Assembly: GCA_003132425.1 (NCBI GenBank)
Contig: PKXS01000079.1
Location: forward strand, 1-45,349
Direction: 5' to 3'
From: Gammaproteobacteria bacterium
Lineage (GTDB): Bacteria > Pseudomonadota > Gammaproteobacteria > Steroidobacterales > Steroidobacteraceae
Length of the DNA: 45,349 nucleotides
The first letter of the stretch is position 1, and each line of letters begins with the position of its first letter. The position numbers were made by a program, and so were the translations under genes. The notes beneath the pieces were generated by a model. The model was not told where the DNA came from. It did not search any database and saw only the letters and a program-made list of their open reading frames with translations. Of this stretch, positions 34,090 through 42,122 are shown in pieces.

Positions 34090-34959
34090 CGATGGCCGCG
34101 GAGATGTTCTGCTCGTCGCGGCGCTGCCGGCGGAGGCCAATATGATGCTGACAATCGCCGCCCATTGGATCGGCGTCAGCCGCTCACCGAGAAAATACAG
34201 GCCCGCCAGCGCGCCGAGCGCCGGATCCAGGCTCATCAGCACGCCGAAAGTTCGCGTCGGCAAACGCGTCATTGCGAACATCTCCAGAGAATACGGCAGA
34301 GCGCTCGACAGCAGTGCGACGCCGAGCGCTGCCGGCAAAATCGCGGGCGACAAGAGCCGGGCGCCGACCTGCGCCGCCGCGATCGGCACTATGACGATGG
34401 CTCCGACCAGCGTTCCGAGCGCTGCGGTCTGACCGCCGTGCACGGCTCCGGCCTTCTGCCCGAAAAGAATGTACAGCGCCCAACACAGGCCCGCTGCAAG
34501 GGCAAATCCCACCCCGGCGGGAGCGAGCGGCTTGGAGTCGAGTCCTAGCGGCAGCAAGGCGAGAAGCCCAAGCGCGGCCAGCGCGATCCACACGAAATCG
34601 ACGGGACGACGCGAGGCCGCCATCGCCACCGCCAGAGGTCCCGTAAATTCCAATGCAACCGAAATGCCCAGCGGCAGCGTGCGCAGCGACAAATAAAAAA
34701 ATGTGTTCATGCAACCCATCGCCACACCGTAGATGACGATGGTGCGCAGCTCGCGCAAGCTCGGGCGCACTCGCCAGGGCCGCCACACAGCCAGCAGCAT
34801 GAGTGTCGCCAGAGCCAATCGCAGCGCCGCCGCCCCCACCGCGCCGACCGCGGGGAACAGTCCTTTGGCGACGGTCGCACCGAGCTGAAAGCTCGCCATG
34901 GCGACGGTCAGCGACGCGATCGGCACGGCAACAGGGTAAGACTTGAACCACGAGCGCAA
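34078..34959 (-). CDS. rhtA: DMT exporter, RhtA-like (threonine/homoserine efflux)
   Basis: A 293-residue drug/metabolite-superfamily permease with ten hydrophobic helices (two EamA halves). The match to E. coli RhtA is close over several segments: VAMASFQLGA, LFPAVGA, AALRLALATL, ISVALEFTGPLAVA, SSRRPVDFVW-like (ASRRPVDFVW), LLPLG, and ALPYSLEMFAMTRLPTRTFGVLMSLDPA. RhtA exports threonine, homoserine and related amino acids. Length is that of the family. It lies alone on the minus strand, downstream of lpxD by 23 bases, so it may be co-transcribed with that gene. It converges on the ZIP gene. Confidence 0.85.
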   Translation of the reverse strand: MRSWFKSYPVAVPIASLTVAMASFQLGATVAKGLFPAVGAVGAAALRLALATLMLLAVWRPWRVRPSLRELRTIVIYGVAMGCMNTFFYLSLRTLPLGISVALEFTGPLAVAMAASRRPVDFVWIALAALGLLALLPLGLDSKPLAPAGVGFALAAGLCWALYILFGQKAGAVHGGQTAALGTLVGAIVIVPIAAAQVGARLLSPAILPAALGVALLSSALPYSLEMFAMTRLPTRTFGVLMSLDPALGALAGLYFLGERLTPIQWAAIVSIILASAGSAATSRTSPRPSLPD

Positions 34960-34982
34960 AAAATTGGTCCCGATACTTAAAC

Positions 34983-36068
34983 TTATGGGTCGGTCGTATC
35001 GACCTGCGCCTTGTCCAAGAGATGCAGATGCTTCATCACTCGGTTGAGATTCCTGCGAATTTCATTCAAATGACCGATGCTGACGGCAGTCTTCATGGCT
35101 TCCTTCAAGGGCTGCAGCGGGTAGCCGCCGTACGCACCCGCGTCCGGAACGTCATTGGTGACGGAGGATCTGCCGGCGAGGACCACGTTGTCGCCCAACG
35201 TGATGTGCGCGGTCACCACCGAGCAGCCGCCCGCGACGAATTGACGGCCGATTTTGGTGGAGCCTCCCATCATGAAGCCCGCGGTGAAGAAGCCGTTTTC
35301 GCCGAGATCGCAGTTGTGGGCAATATGACAAATATTGTCCAGCTTAGTCCCCGATCGGATATGCGTCGATGTCAGGGTCGCGCGATCGATCGCACAGTTG
35401 CTGCCGATTTCGACGCCGTCGCCGATCTTCACGTTACCGAGGTGAGAAATCTTCCGCGGCTTGCCGTCGGCACCAACGGCATAACCGAAGCCGTCGCTGC
35501 CAATGCTGGTATGCGGGTGAATCTCGCAGTCATTGCCTACCTCGCAGGCGGCGCCGACGAACACATGCGGGTGTATCATCGTTCCGGCGCCGATCCGCGC
35601 ATCGTTCTCGATGACGGCATGAGCGCCGATCAAGCAGCCGTCGCCGATCCTCGCGTGCGCGCCGATGACGCAATAAGGGCCGAGGTAGACGCGCTCGCCG
35701 ATCTCAGCATCCGCATGCACCACTGCGGTCGGATGACGCTCGCCCCACTGGGTAAAGCGATAACATTTTCTATCGAAATACTTGAGCAATACAGCCATGC
35801 CCATTGAGATGCTCTGCACCGAGAAGCAGCAACTGGCGCAGTCGGCCGACGCCCGGACGCACTCGGCCATGTTGGCAGGGACGATGAGAATTGCCGGTTT
35901 GTGCAGACGCGCTTCGGCCAGCTGCGTCGCGTCGCTGATGTACACCAGGCTATCGCAGGCGGCTTCTTCCGGGATATGACACTGATTAGCCGAGCTTTCC
36001 AGGTTGCCCTGCAAGAAGGTAAATACATCCGAATGTTGACTTTCGATGGTCCGAGCGGTGAGCATCAT
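34983..36068 (-). CDS. lpxD: LpxD-like UDP-3-O-acylglucosamine N-acyltransferase (stand-alone)
   Basis: This left-handed parallel beta-helix enzyme is of the LpxD family, which adds the second 3-hydroxyacyl chain in lipid A synthesis. About 361 residues: an N-terminal uridine-binding-like domain (1-100), then hexapeptide repeats (about 115-310) with [20 protein letters not shown] and the catalytic His region HIAHN (His251 by comparison with E. coli His239), and a C-terminal helix (about 330-361). The N-terminal domain is unusually Cys-rich (Cys-x-x-Cys-Cys near 77-81), unlike classic LpxD. It is not in the usual bamA-skp-lpxD-fabZ-lpxA cluster, so it may be a paralogue acting on another sugar. 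ATG 36068 with AAGGGA just upstream is preferred to the TTG at 36083. Confidence 0.82.
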   Translation of the reverse strand: MMLTARTIESQHSDVFTFLQGNLESSANQCHIPEEAACDSLVYISDATQLAEARLHKPAILIVPANMAECVRASADCASCCFSVQSISMGMAVLLKYFDRKCYRFTQWGERHPTAVVHADAEIGERVYLGPYCVIGAHARIGDGCLIGAHAVIENDARIGAGTMIHPHVFVGAACEVGNDCEIHPHTSIGSDGFGYAVGADGKPRKISHLGNVKIGDGVEIGSNCAIDRATLTSTHIRSGTKLDNICHIAHNCDLGENGFFTAGFMMGGSTKIGRQFVAGGCSVVTAHITLGDNVVLAGRSSVTNDVPDAGAYGGYPLQPLKEAMKTAVSIGHLNEIRRNLNRVMKHLHLLDKAQVDTTDP

Positions 36069-36163
36069 GCCATCCCTTAACAATCTACTGCCCGAGCGGC
36101 GCTGCAGATTATCATGCCGCCGGCGGATAGATTATAACGAACGGCCGCCCATGCTGCGGGAGA

Positions 36164-36805
36164 ATGCCGATTGCTTTGAACTCGGGTGATTTGCCCACGG
36201 TTGCTGCGGCGCAGGTTAAACGACTCAAGCGCGGCGCAGTACCACAGAACACCGTTGCCCTCGCCCGTTACCTGTTGGGAAAAGTGTTGGTGCGCGAGTG
36301 GCGCGCGGCTCTGACGATCGGCCGGATCGTGGAGACCGAGGCTTATCTTGAGGATGATCCTGCGTGCCACGCCTATCGCGGCGCCACGCCACGCAATCGC
36401 TCGCTGTACCTGACCGTCGGTCACGCCTACGTCTATCTGTGTTACGGAACTTCCTATCTGCTCAATGTCTCGAGCGAGGCCGCCGGAACAGGCGCCGGAG
36501 TCCTGCTGCGTGCCCTGGAGCCGCTGCAGGGCATCGATCACATGCGGCGCGCGCGCAAGATCACGAGCGTGCTGGATTTGGCGCGCGGGCCCGGGCGGCT
36601 CACCGCGGCATTGCGGGTCGACCGTCGATTTGACGGCATCGATCTGTTCGCACCCGGACCCTTGTGGATCGGCAGCGACGGCCTTGCTGTCGGGACGATC
36701 GGCCAAAGCGAGCGTATCGGCGTCAGTCAGGCCGCCGACGCCCCATTGCGCTACTTCCTCGCCGGCAGTCGTTACCTGAGCGGTACGCGTGCGCTCAATG
36801 AATGA
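36164..36805 (+). CDS. mpg: 3-methyladenine DNA glycosylase (AAG/MPG family)
   Basis: This 213-residue protein is the AAG/MPG type, which flips out and removes alkylated or deaminated purines (3-methyladenine, hypoxanthine, ethenoadenine) to start base excision repair. GRIVETEAY holds the catalytic Glu59 (human Glu125). CHAYRGATPRNRS, then YVYLCYGTSYLLNVS supplies the intercalating Tyr94 and Asn101. VLLRALEPLQG and a Leu-Ala-Arg-Gly-Pro-Gly-Arg segment complete the fold. ATG 36164 follows GGGAG at very short spacing, so translation may start at TTG 36176 instead. The stop overlaps the start of mmuM by 8 bases. Confidence 0.92.
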   Translation: MPIALNSGDLPTVAAAQVKRLKRGAVPQNTVALARYLLGKVLVREWRAALTIGRIVETEAYLEDDPACHAYRGATPRNRSLYLTVGHAYVYLCYGTSYLLNVSSEAAGTGAGVLLRALEPLQGIDHMRRARKITSVLDLARGPGRLTAALRVDRRFDGIDLFAPGPLWIGSDGLAVGTIGQSERIGVSQAADAPLRYFLAGSRYLSGTRALNE

Positions 36806-37754
36806 CCCTGTTGCCGGCTTTTTGAGGCACCAGCCATTGATGATCCTGGACGGGGCCATGGCGACCGAATTGGAACGGCGGGGAGCGGATCTTTCCGATC
36901 CGCTTTGGTCGGCAAAGTGTTTGATCGAGCAGCCTGAGAGGATTCGCGCCGTACACCTGGATTATTTCAAGGCCGGGGCGGACGTCGCGACCACGGCGAC
37001 GTATCAAGCCACGTTCGAGGGGTTCGCGCGCCGCGGAATCGAGCGCCCAGCCGCCGCTAAATTGATGCGCGATGCGATCACGCTGGCAATTGCGGCGCGA
37101 GATGAATTTTGGTCCGGCACGGCGAACCGGGCAGGCCGCTTGCGGCCGCTGATCGCGGCGTCGGTCGGACCCTACGGCGCCATGTTGGCGGACGGATCCG
37201 AATACCGGGGTAACTACGCGCTCAGCGATCATGCGCTCGAAGAATTTCATCGCGCGCGGCTGCGGGTCTTGGCGCAGTCCGGGGCTGATCTGATGGCGTG
37301 TGAGACGATTCCCTGTTCGCGCGAAGCACTGGTCTTGGCGCGACTGCTGCTGGAATTTCCGGCGGCCCGGGCGTGGATCAGTTTTTCCTGCAAGGACGGC
37401 GAGCACACCTGCCAAGGCGAGAAAATCGCAGAGTGCGCCGCACGTTTGAACGAATTTGCCCAGATAGTCGCGGTGGGCGTCAACTGTACTGCGCCCCAAC
37501 ACATCGCGCCTCTGCTGCGGCAAATGCGCGAGCAAACGGATAAACCACTGCTGGCCTATCCAAACTCCGGCGAGCGCTACGACGCGAATCTCAAGCGATG
37601 GCGGGGGACCTCAAGTCCGGCGTCGTTCGCGGATCAGGCACCCGCGTGGTTTGCCGAGGGAGCCCGCCTGATCGGCGGCTGTTGTCGCACGACCCCCAGC
37701 GACATTGCATCGCTTAGAAGCTTCGCGGCGCAGGTCGCATCCGTACAATCCTAG
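36798..37754 (+). CDS. mmuM: Homocysteine S-methyltransferase
   Basis: This zinc-dependent methyltransferase transfers a methyl group from S-methylmethionine (or SAM) to homocysteine to make methionine. The 318-residue TIM barrel has the N-terminal ILDGAMATELERRG, then ATTATYQATFEGFARRG, and the three zinc Cys: one in VGVNCTAPQ and two in GGCCRTTP. The protein matches E. coli MmuM in length (310). It overlaps the mpg end by 8 bases (ATGAATGA), suggesting coupling. ATG 36798 is preferred to the in-frame GTG at 36789. No S-methylmethionine permease (mmuP) is adjacent. It converges on the enoyl-CoA hydratase gene with 4 shared bases (CTAG). Confidence 0.92.
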   Translation: MNDPVAGFLRHQPLMILDGAMATELERRGADLSDPLWSAKCLIEQPERIRAVHLDYFKAGADVATTATYQATFEGFARRGIERPAAAKLMRDAITLAIAARDEFWSGTANRAGRLRPLIAASVGPYGAMLADGSEYRGNYALSDHALEEFHRARLRVLAQSGADLMACETIPCSREALVLARLLLEFPAARAWISFSCKDGEHTCQGEKIAECAARLNEFAQIVAVGVNCTAPQHIAPLLRQMREQTDKPLLAYPNSGERYDANLKRWRGTSSPASFADQAPAWFAEGARLIGGCCRTTPSDIASLRSFAAQVASVQS

Positions 37755-38539
37755 TGCTCCGAGAAATGCGGCTCGCGCTTCTCGAAGAACGCACGCACGC
37801 CCTCCACGCAATCGTGTGCCTCGAGAGACATCTCTTGGGCACTGCGCTCGGCGCGCAATTGCTCCTGAAGTGAATTATCGAACGCCGAAGCCTGCAATGC
37901 GCGAATTTGCCCGAGCACCGCGCTAGGTCCGCTCGCCAGCCGGTGAGCCACCGCCTGCGCGCGCAGCAACACTTCCGCCGCCGGCACGACCGCGTATGCG
38001 AGGCCCCAATCGAGCGCGGTCTTGGCGTCGATTCTCTCCGCCAGCATCAGGGCCGATAATGAGCGGCCGCCGCCGATGCGCCGCGCCAGGTGAAACGTAA
38101 TTCCCGCGTCCGGCACCAGGCCGAGCCGGGCGAAAGACGGCAGGAAATATGCATTGTCGCCGGCGACGATGATGTCGCAGGCCAGAGCGAGGCTCATTCC
38201 GGCGCCCGCCGCCGCGCCATTGACCGCCGCAACGATCGGATAGCGGAAACCGCTCAGCCTCATGATCAAAGGGTCCATGAATCGGCGCATCTCGAAATGC
38301 GCTCTCTGCCTCGCCTCCTGGGTCTTCAAGTCAATCGAGTGCAAGTCCAAACCGCTGCAAAAAACATCGTTGCTGCCGGTGAGCACCACGGCCCGCGCGC
38401 CGCCGTCGCCCTTTTGTATTTGATCGAGCGCCAAATGCATCGCTCGGATAATCGTGATGTCGATTGCGTTGCTTACGGCCGATCGCTGTATTGCAAGCGT
38501 GGCCACGCCATCCGATACCGTGAACGCCAGAGTATTCAT
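37751..38539 (-). CDS. Enoyl-CoA hydratase/isomerase family protein
   Basis: A 262-residue crotonase-fold enzyme. The oxyanion-hole segments are visible: AVVLTGSNDVFCSGLDL (about 50-67) and AAVNGAAAGAGMSLALACD (about 103-121). The catalytic region is FARLGLVPDAGITFHLAR; one glutamate position of classical hydratase is replaced by Asp, as in PaaG/PaaF-like and isomerase-type members. A hydratase with both glutamates is therefore not shown, and the substrate is unknown. No fatty-acid or phenylacetate genes adjoin it. A divergent region of 234 bases separates it from the CocE-like gene. Confidence 0.85.
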   Translation of the reverse strand: MNTLAFTVSDGVATLAIQRSAVSNAIDITIIRAMHLALDQIQKGDGGARAVVLTGSNDVFCSGLDLHSIDLKTQEARQRAHFEMRRFMDPLIMRLSGFRYPIVAAVNGAAAGAGMSLALACDIIVAGDNAYFLPSFARLGLVPDAGITFHLARRIGGGRSLSALMLAERIDAKTALDWGLAYAVVPAAEVLLRAQAVAHRLASGPSAVLGQIRALQASAFDNSLQEQLRAERSAQEMSLEAHDCVEGVRAFFEKREPHFSEH

Positions 38540-38575
38540 GCCACTGCCCTCCTAAGCGGTGTCGCCGCGGCACCG

Positions 38576-38605
38576 TTGACTTACATTGTAAAGTCGACAT
38601 TAAAT
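38576..38605 (+). promoter_or_regulatory. Weak promoter candidate upstream of the CocE-like gene
   Basis: TTGACT (38576-38581) and TTAAAT (38600-38605) are 18 bases apart. A small palindrome TTAC-ATT-GTAA (38581-38591) lies between them and could be an operator. The leader to the ATG at 38774 would be about 160 bases. The match is modest. Confidence 0.25.
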
Positions 38606-38773
38606 AGGCCTGCGCGTCACGATCATGCCTCCTAGCAGCCGCGGCCGCAAGCACCCGCAGCGCCGCGGACAGCATTCCATCGACGCGCTGCGTGCGTAGG
38701 CATCGGCCGTTGCGCGCCGGCGCGGGATCCCGCAAACTTCGGCGGCGCAAAAGCGCCCAACTCCGGGAGTCAA

Positions 38774-40747
38774 ATGATGTCGAATGTGGTTGCGCGCAGC
38801 CGCGCGCTTTTGCTGGTGGCCGCGGCCTGCTTTTTCGGACTCTGGACCGGGCTTGGGGCCGCCGCGAGCGAGCCGCTGCGCAGCGAGACGCCGCAGACCT
38901 TCGTACCCCGCACCGATAGCTTCGATTACGTTAGCCGCGAAGCGATGATCCCGATGCGCGACGGGGTGAAGCTGCAAACCCTCATTCTCATCCCGCACGG
39001 CGCGCATCGCGCCCCGATCCTACTGACTCGAACTCCGTACGGCGCCACGGACAGAATTGCGAAGAACAACAGCGCGCATCTGGGGACGGTCATCGATAGC
39101 ACCGACGTTGCCGATGATGCGGTGGTCAACGGCGGCTACATTCGCGTTATGCAGGATGTGCGCGGCAAGCATGGTTCGGAAGGCGACTATGTCATGACCC
39201 GCCCGCTGCAAGGGCCGCTGAACTCGACCGCGGTCGATCACTCGACGGATACCTACGACACCATCGATTGGTTGGTGAAGAATATCCCTGAATCGAACGG
39301 CAAGGTCGGCATCCTGGGTATCTCATACGACGGCTTCACATCGCTGATGGCGCTCGTCCATCCTCACCCGGCGCTGCGTGCGGCGGTTCCGATCAATGCG
39401 ATGGTCGATGGCTGGATGGGCGATGACTGGTTCCACAAAGGCGCCTTTCGCCAGGACAGCCTGGTCTACATTCACGATCAGGAGGCCACGCGCGGGACCA
39501 CTATCAAGTGGTGGACCGATCACTACGACGACTACGACACCTGGCTCGCGGCAGGCTCCGCGGGCGAAATGGCACGCCGGCATGGTCTCGAACAGGTGGG
39601 ATTCGCGGCCAAGGTCATGAATCACCCCGCCTACGATTCATTCTGGCAGGAACAAGCCATGGACAAACTATTGGCCAAGGAAGGAGTGACGGTTCCCGTG
39701 ATGTTGGTGCACAGTCTATGGGACCAAGAGGATATTTACGGCAACATAGCGCTCTACAAGGCGATCAAGCCGCAAGACACCGATAACTCCAAAATATTCC
39801 TGGTGCTGGGGCCCTGGTTTCACCACCAGGAGCGGCTCGACGGCAGCGCAGTCGGGGCCATTCGATTTGGCAGCGACACATCGCAATATTTCCGATTGCA
39901 CTTGCTGCGGCCGTTTCTGGATCACTTTCTCAAGGACGATGCGCCCCCGCTGAATATCTCGGTCGTCAACGCCTTCGAGACCGGAACGAATCGCTGGTTG
40001 GCGCTGCCCGCATGGCCCAGTGGCTGCGCCGCCGGATGCGCGATCGAACGCCAACATCTGTACCTGCAGCCCGGCGGCAACCTGAGCTTCACCGCGACGA
40101 AGGCCGCGGCGCCTGGCTTCGAGGCCTATGTGGCTGATCCGGCGAAGCCTGTCCCGTATTTGCCGCGCCCCATTCACATCGGCGGCGATGAAGGAGAAAC
40201 AATCTGGCAGACCTGGCTGGTCAGCGATCAGCGGAACGCTGCGTCACGCACCGATGTCCTGACTTTCGCCACCCCGGCGCTGAAGGAGCCGTTGAAAATC
40301 AGCGGCGAGCCGATTGCCAATCTCATCGCCTCCACCACCGGCACGGACGGCGATTTCGTCGTGAAACTGATCGACGCCTACCCGGATGAGGTCGGTCGGG
40401 AACCAAAGATGGGCGGCTATGAACTGATGATTTCAGCGGATATCCTGCGCGGCCGCTATCGAGACTCCTTCAGCAGTCCCAAGGCAATACCGGCCGATAA
40501 AGCGCAGACCTTTCGTTTTGCTCTGCCGACGGCGAACCACGTGTTTCTACCCGGGCATCGCATCATGGTTCAGGTGCAGTCGAGCTGGTTTCCTCTTTAC
40601 GATCGAAATCCGCAGACCTATGTGGAGAACATATTTTTGGCCAAACCGGCGGATTACAAAAAGGCAACCATCAAGATATTCGACAGCGGGCCAAACGCGA
40701 GCTTTGTCGATCTACCGGTGGTGAGTGGCGCGGTTACGCCGCATTAG
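38774..40747 (+). CDS. Exported CocE/NonD family alpha/beta hydrolase
   Basis: A 657-residue hydrolase of the X-Pro dipeptidyl-peptidase/cocaine esterase family. A signal peptide (1-32, RALLLVAAACFFGLWTGLGAAA) sends it out of the cytoplasm. The alpha/beta core has MIPMRDGVKL, TRTPYG, QDVRGKHGSEG and the nucleophile elbow GISYDG (Ser184). The acid residue lies in SLWDQED, and His is in GPWFHHQE. The C-terminal jelly-roll domain (about 400-650) begins near YLQPGG and contains LPGHRIMVQVQSSWFPLYDRNPQT. Such enzymes cleave esters or amides, including glutaryl-acylase-like substrates. GGGAG lies 4-7 bases before the two adjacent ATGs. A ferritin-like gene remnant follows 15 bases after its stop. 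Confidence 0.9.
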   Translation: MMSNVVARSRALLLVAAACFFGLWTGLGAAASEPLRSETPQTFVPRTDSFDYVSREAMIPMRDGVKLQTLILIPHGAHRAPILLTRTPYGATDRIAKNNSAHLGTVIDSTDVADDAVVNGGYIRVMQDVRGKHGSEGDYVMTRPLQGPLNSTAVDHSTDTYDTIDWLVKNIPESNGKVGILGISYDGFTSLMALVHPHPALRAAVPINAMVDGWMGDDWFHKGAFRQDSLVYIHDQEATRGTTIKWWTDHYDDYDTWLAAGSAGEMARRHGLEQVGFAAKVMNHPAYDSFWQEQAMDKLLAKEGVTVPVMLVHSLWDQEDIYGNIALYKAIKPQDTDNSKIFLVLGPWFHHQERLDGSAVGAIRFGSDTSQYFRLHLLRPFLDHFLKDDAPPLNISVVNAFETGTNRWLALPAWPSGCAAGCAIERQHLYLQPGGNLSFTATKAAAPGFEAYVADPAKPVPYLPRPIHIGGDEGETIWQTWLVSDQRNAASRTDVLTFATPALKEPLKISGEPIANLIASTTGTDGDFVVKLIDAYPDEVGREPKMGGYELMISADILRGRYRDSFSSPKAIPADKAQTFRFALPTANHVFLPGHRIMVQVQSSWFPLYDRNPQTYVENIFLAKPADYKKATIKIFDSGPNASFVDLPVVSGAVTPH

Positions 40748-40762
40748 CCGGCCGCATCGGTC

Positions 40763-40909
40763 ATGGGCCTCAATCCAAATTCATTCGTCATCGAGACTCG
40801 CGAACACTTGATCGGCCTGCTTGCCGAAGCTGCCGAGATAGAGCACCACCTAATGTGCTGCTATCTCGATGCCGCGTTCAGCCTCAAGCAGGAGGCGGTT
40901 CGGCGCTGA
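40763..40909 (+). pseudogene. Truncated VioB/ferritin-like gene remnant
   Basis: A 48-codon frame starts at ATG 40763, 15 bases after the hydrolase stop. It contains FVIETREHLIGLLAEAAEIE, then HHLMCCYLDAAFSLKQEA, then stops at 40907. This is the opening of the ferritin-like/VioB domain (iminophenylpyruvate dimer synthase type), where a Glu-His in an early helix and Tyr-Leu-Ala-Ala-Phe-Ser-Leu-Lys are conserved. The rest of that domain, and the large remainder of the protein, are missing; I find no continuation in any frame before the next gene at 40999. It is probably a decayed or deleted gene, too short to act as an enzyme. Confidence 0.6.
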
Positions 40910-40998
40910 CGACGCTGGCCGCGAATGCGATCACGCCCGGGTCGGAGGCATAGCCGGCCCGGGCGCGACTCAAGACTTGGGCAAATCCTCGAATTCTC

Positions 40999-41973
40999 TT
41001 ACTGCCGACCGCCTTCGGGCTCATGCTTCTGTTCTTTGGGCTGCGCCTTAGGATGGGGCGGTCTCGCCGCCTGCGCTTTCGCCTGCCTTCCCCCCTGGTT
41101 GACGTTGGGCCGCCCGGCTGCCGGTCTTGCGGGTGATGTCGCGGCACCGTGCGCGCCAACGACGCCCGGAGCGTTAAACGCGCCCGGCCTCGGCGTGGCC
41201 GCGATGGCCGGACGGCCACCGTTGGCCTTCGCGAACAGCGCCGGATTCCTGGCCGCCGTCTGCACATGCTGCTGCTGCGCGGGCGTCGGCGCAACGTGCG
41301 GTTCCTGCGCTGCCGCTCGTTCTTGGGGAGTCGGCGCCGCGGCGATGCCGCCCGCACCACCGTTAAAGCTCACCCGGTTGACGGTGACGTTGTTGACTAC
41401 CGTTTGGTTATAGGTGTTATGAATGACCGTCACATTGACGTTATTCACAGCGGTGTTGTAGGCAAACGAATTGCCGGCCCAGCGACCGCCCGCGTAGCCC
41501 ACCCCTCCGTAGCCGAACCCATAGTTGACGCCGCCATAGAATCCGACATGAGGACCCCAAAAGCCGGCGTGAAAAGCGTAGATGCCGCCGATGAAACCCC
41601 AATAACCGGGAGTCCAGAGCAGCCCCATTTGCGGCGGCATAACCCAGGTGCCGGGCACCCAGTAGTAGCCCCCCGTGCTATAAGCCCAATAGCCCGGTGC
41701 CCAAAGATAGCCGGGCTGCGGACAGGGCGGTTGCTCATAGACCGGCAACGGCGGCGGCGCCTCATTGGCTTGCACCTCGACCTCAACGGCGGGTGCGGCA
41801 TAGGCGGGCGGCGGCGCGGCATAGGCAGGCGGCGGTGCGTAAACTCGCGGCGGAGGCGGCTGGTACGCGGGTTGTACGACACAGGCGCTCAGCAGCGTGG
41901 CCGCTGTCAGGGCAAATAGGATGCCCTTGCCGGGCATCGCGACAAAACGATGAGTTTTCGATGATTTAGACAT
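40999..41973 (-). CDS. YXWGXW-repeat lipoprotein
   Basis: A 324-residue predicted outer-membrane or periplasmic lipoprotein. The signal peptide ends LLSAC (lipid Cys31). A Pro/Tyr/Ala repeat region follows (35-80), then tandem Trp-x-x-Gly-x-Trp/Tyr-type motifs (WAPGYW, WVPGTW, WTPGYWGF) at about 90-125. A Gly/Tyr/Asn-rich region then has GYAGGRWAGNSFAYN and VNNVNVTVIHN. The C-terminal third is Ala/Pro/Gln-rich and disordered. The family is widespread in betaproteobacteria and gammaproteobacteria; function is unknown, perhaps envelope structural. The stop is 90 bases past the ferritin-like remnant. No convincing Shine-Dalgarno is seen at 41973. Confidence 0.8.
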   Translation of the reverse strand: MSKSSKTHRFVAMPGKGILFALTAATLLSACVVQPAYQPPPPRVYAPPPAYAAPPPAYAAPAVEVEVQANEAPPPLPVYEQPPCPQPGYLWAPGYWAYSTGGYYWVPGTWVMPPQMGLLWTPGYWGFIGGIYAFHAGFWGPHVGFYGGVNYGFGYGGVGYAGGRWAGNSFAYNTAVNNVNVTVIHNTYNQTVVNNVTVNRVSFNGGAGGIAAAPTPQERAAAQEPHVAPTPAQQQHVQTAARNPALFAKANGGRPAIAATPRPGAFNAPGVVGAHGAATSPARPAAGRPNVNQGGRQAKAQAARPPHPKAQPKEQKHEPEGGRQ

Positions 41974-42085
41974 TATGTTTACCGCCCATGTTGATTTCGC
42001 ATGACAGCGTACTTAACAAAACGCTGCTCATGGAACGGTGAACGTCACAGTTTGAAGGCTGGCTATCTCTGTGAAGGGAATGTAA

Positions 42086-42106
42086 CCCGGCCCCAGGGGG
42101 GCCGGG
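42086..42106 (-). terminator. GC-rich hairpin downstream of the MFS gene
   Basis: CCCGGCCCC (42086-42094) pairs with GGGGCCGGG (42098-42106) around a 3-base loop. It lies 16 bases past the end of the minus-strand MFS gene. There is no T-tract on that strand, so it may act only with Rho or as a 3' stabiliser. Confidence 0.35.
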
Positions 42107-42122
42107 CTGGGCCCGGCGTTGC

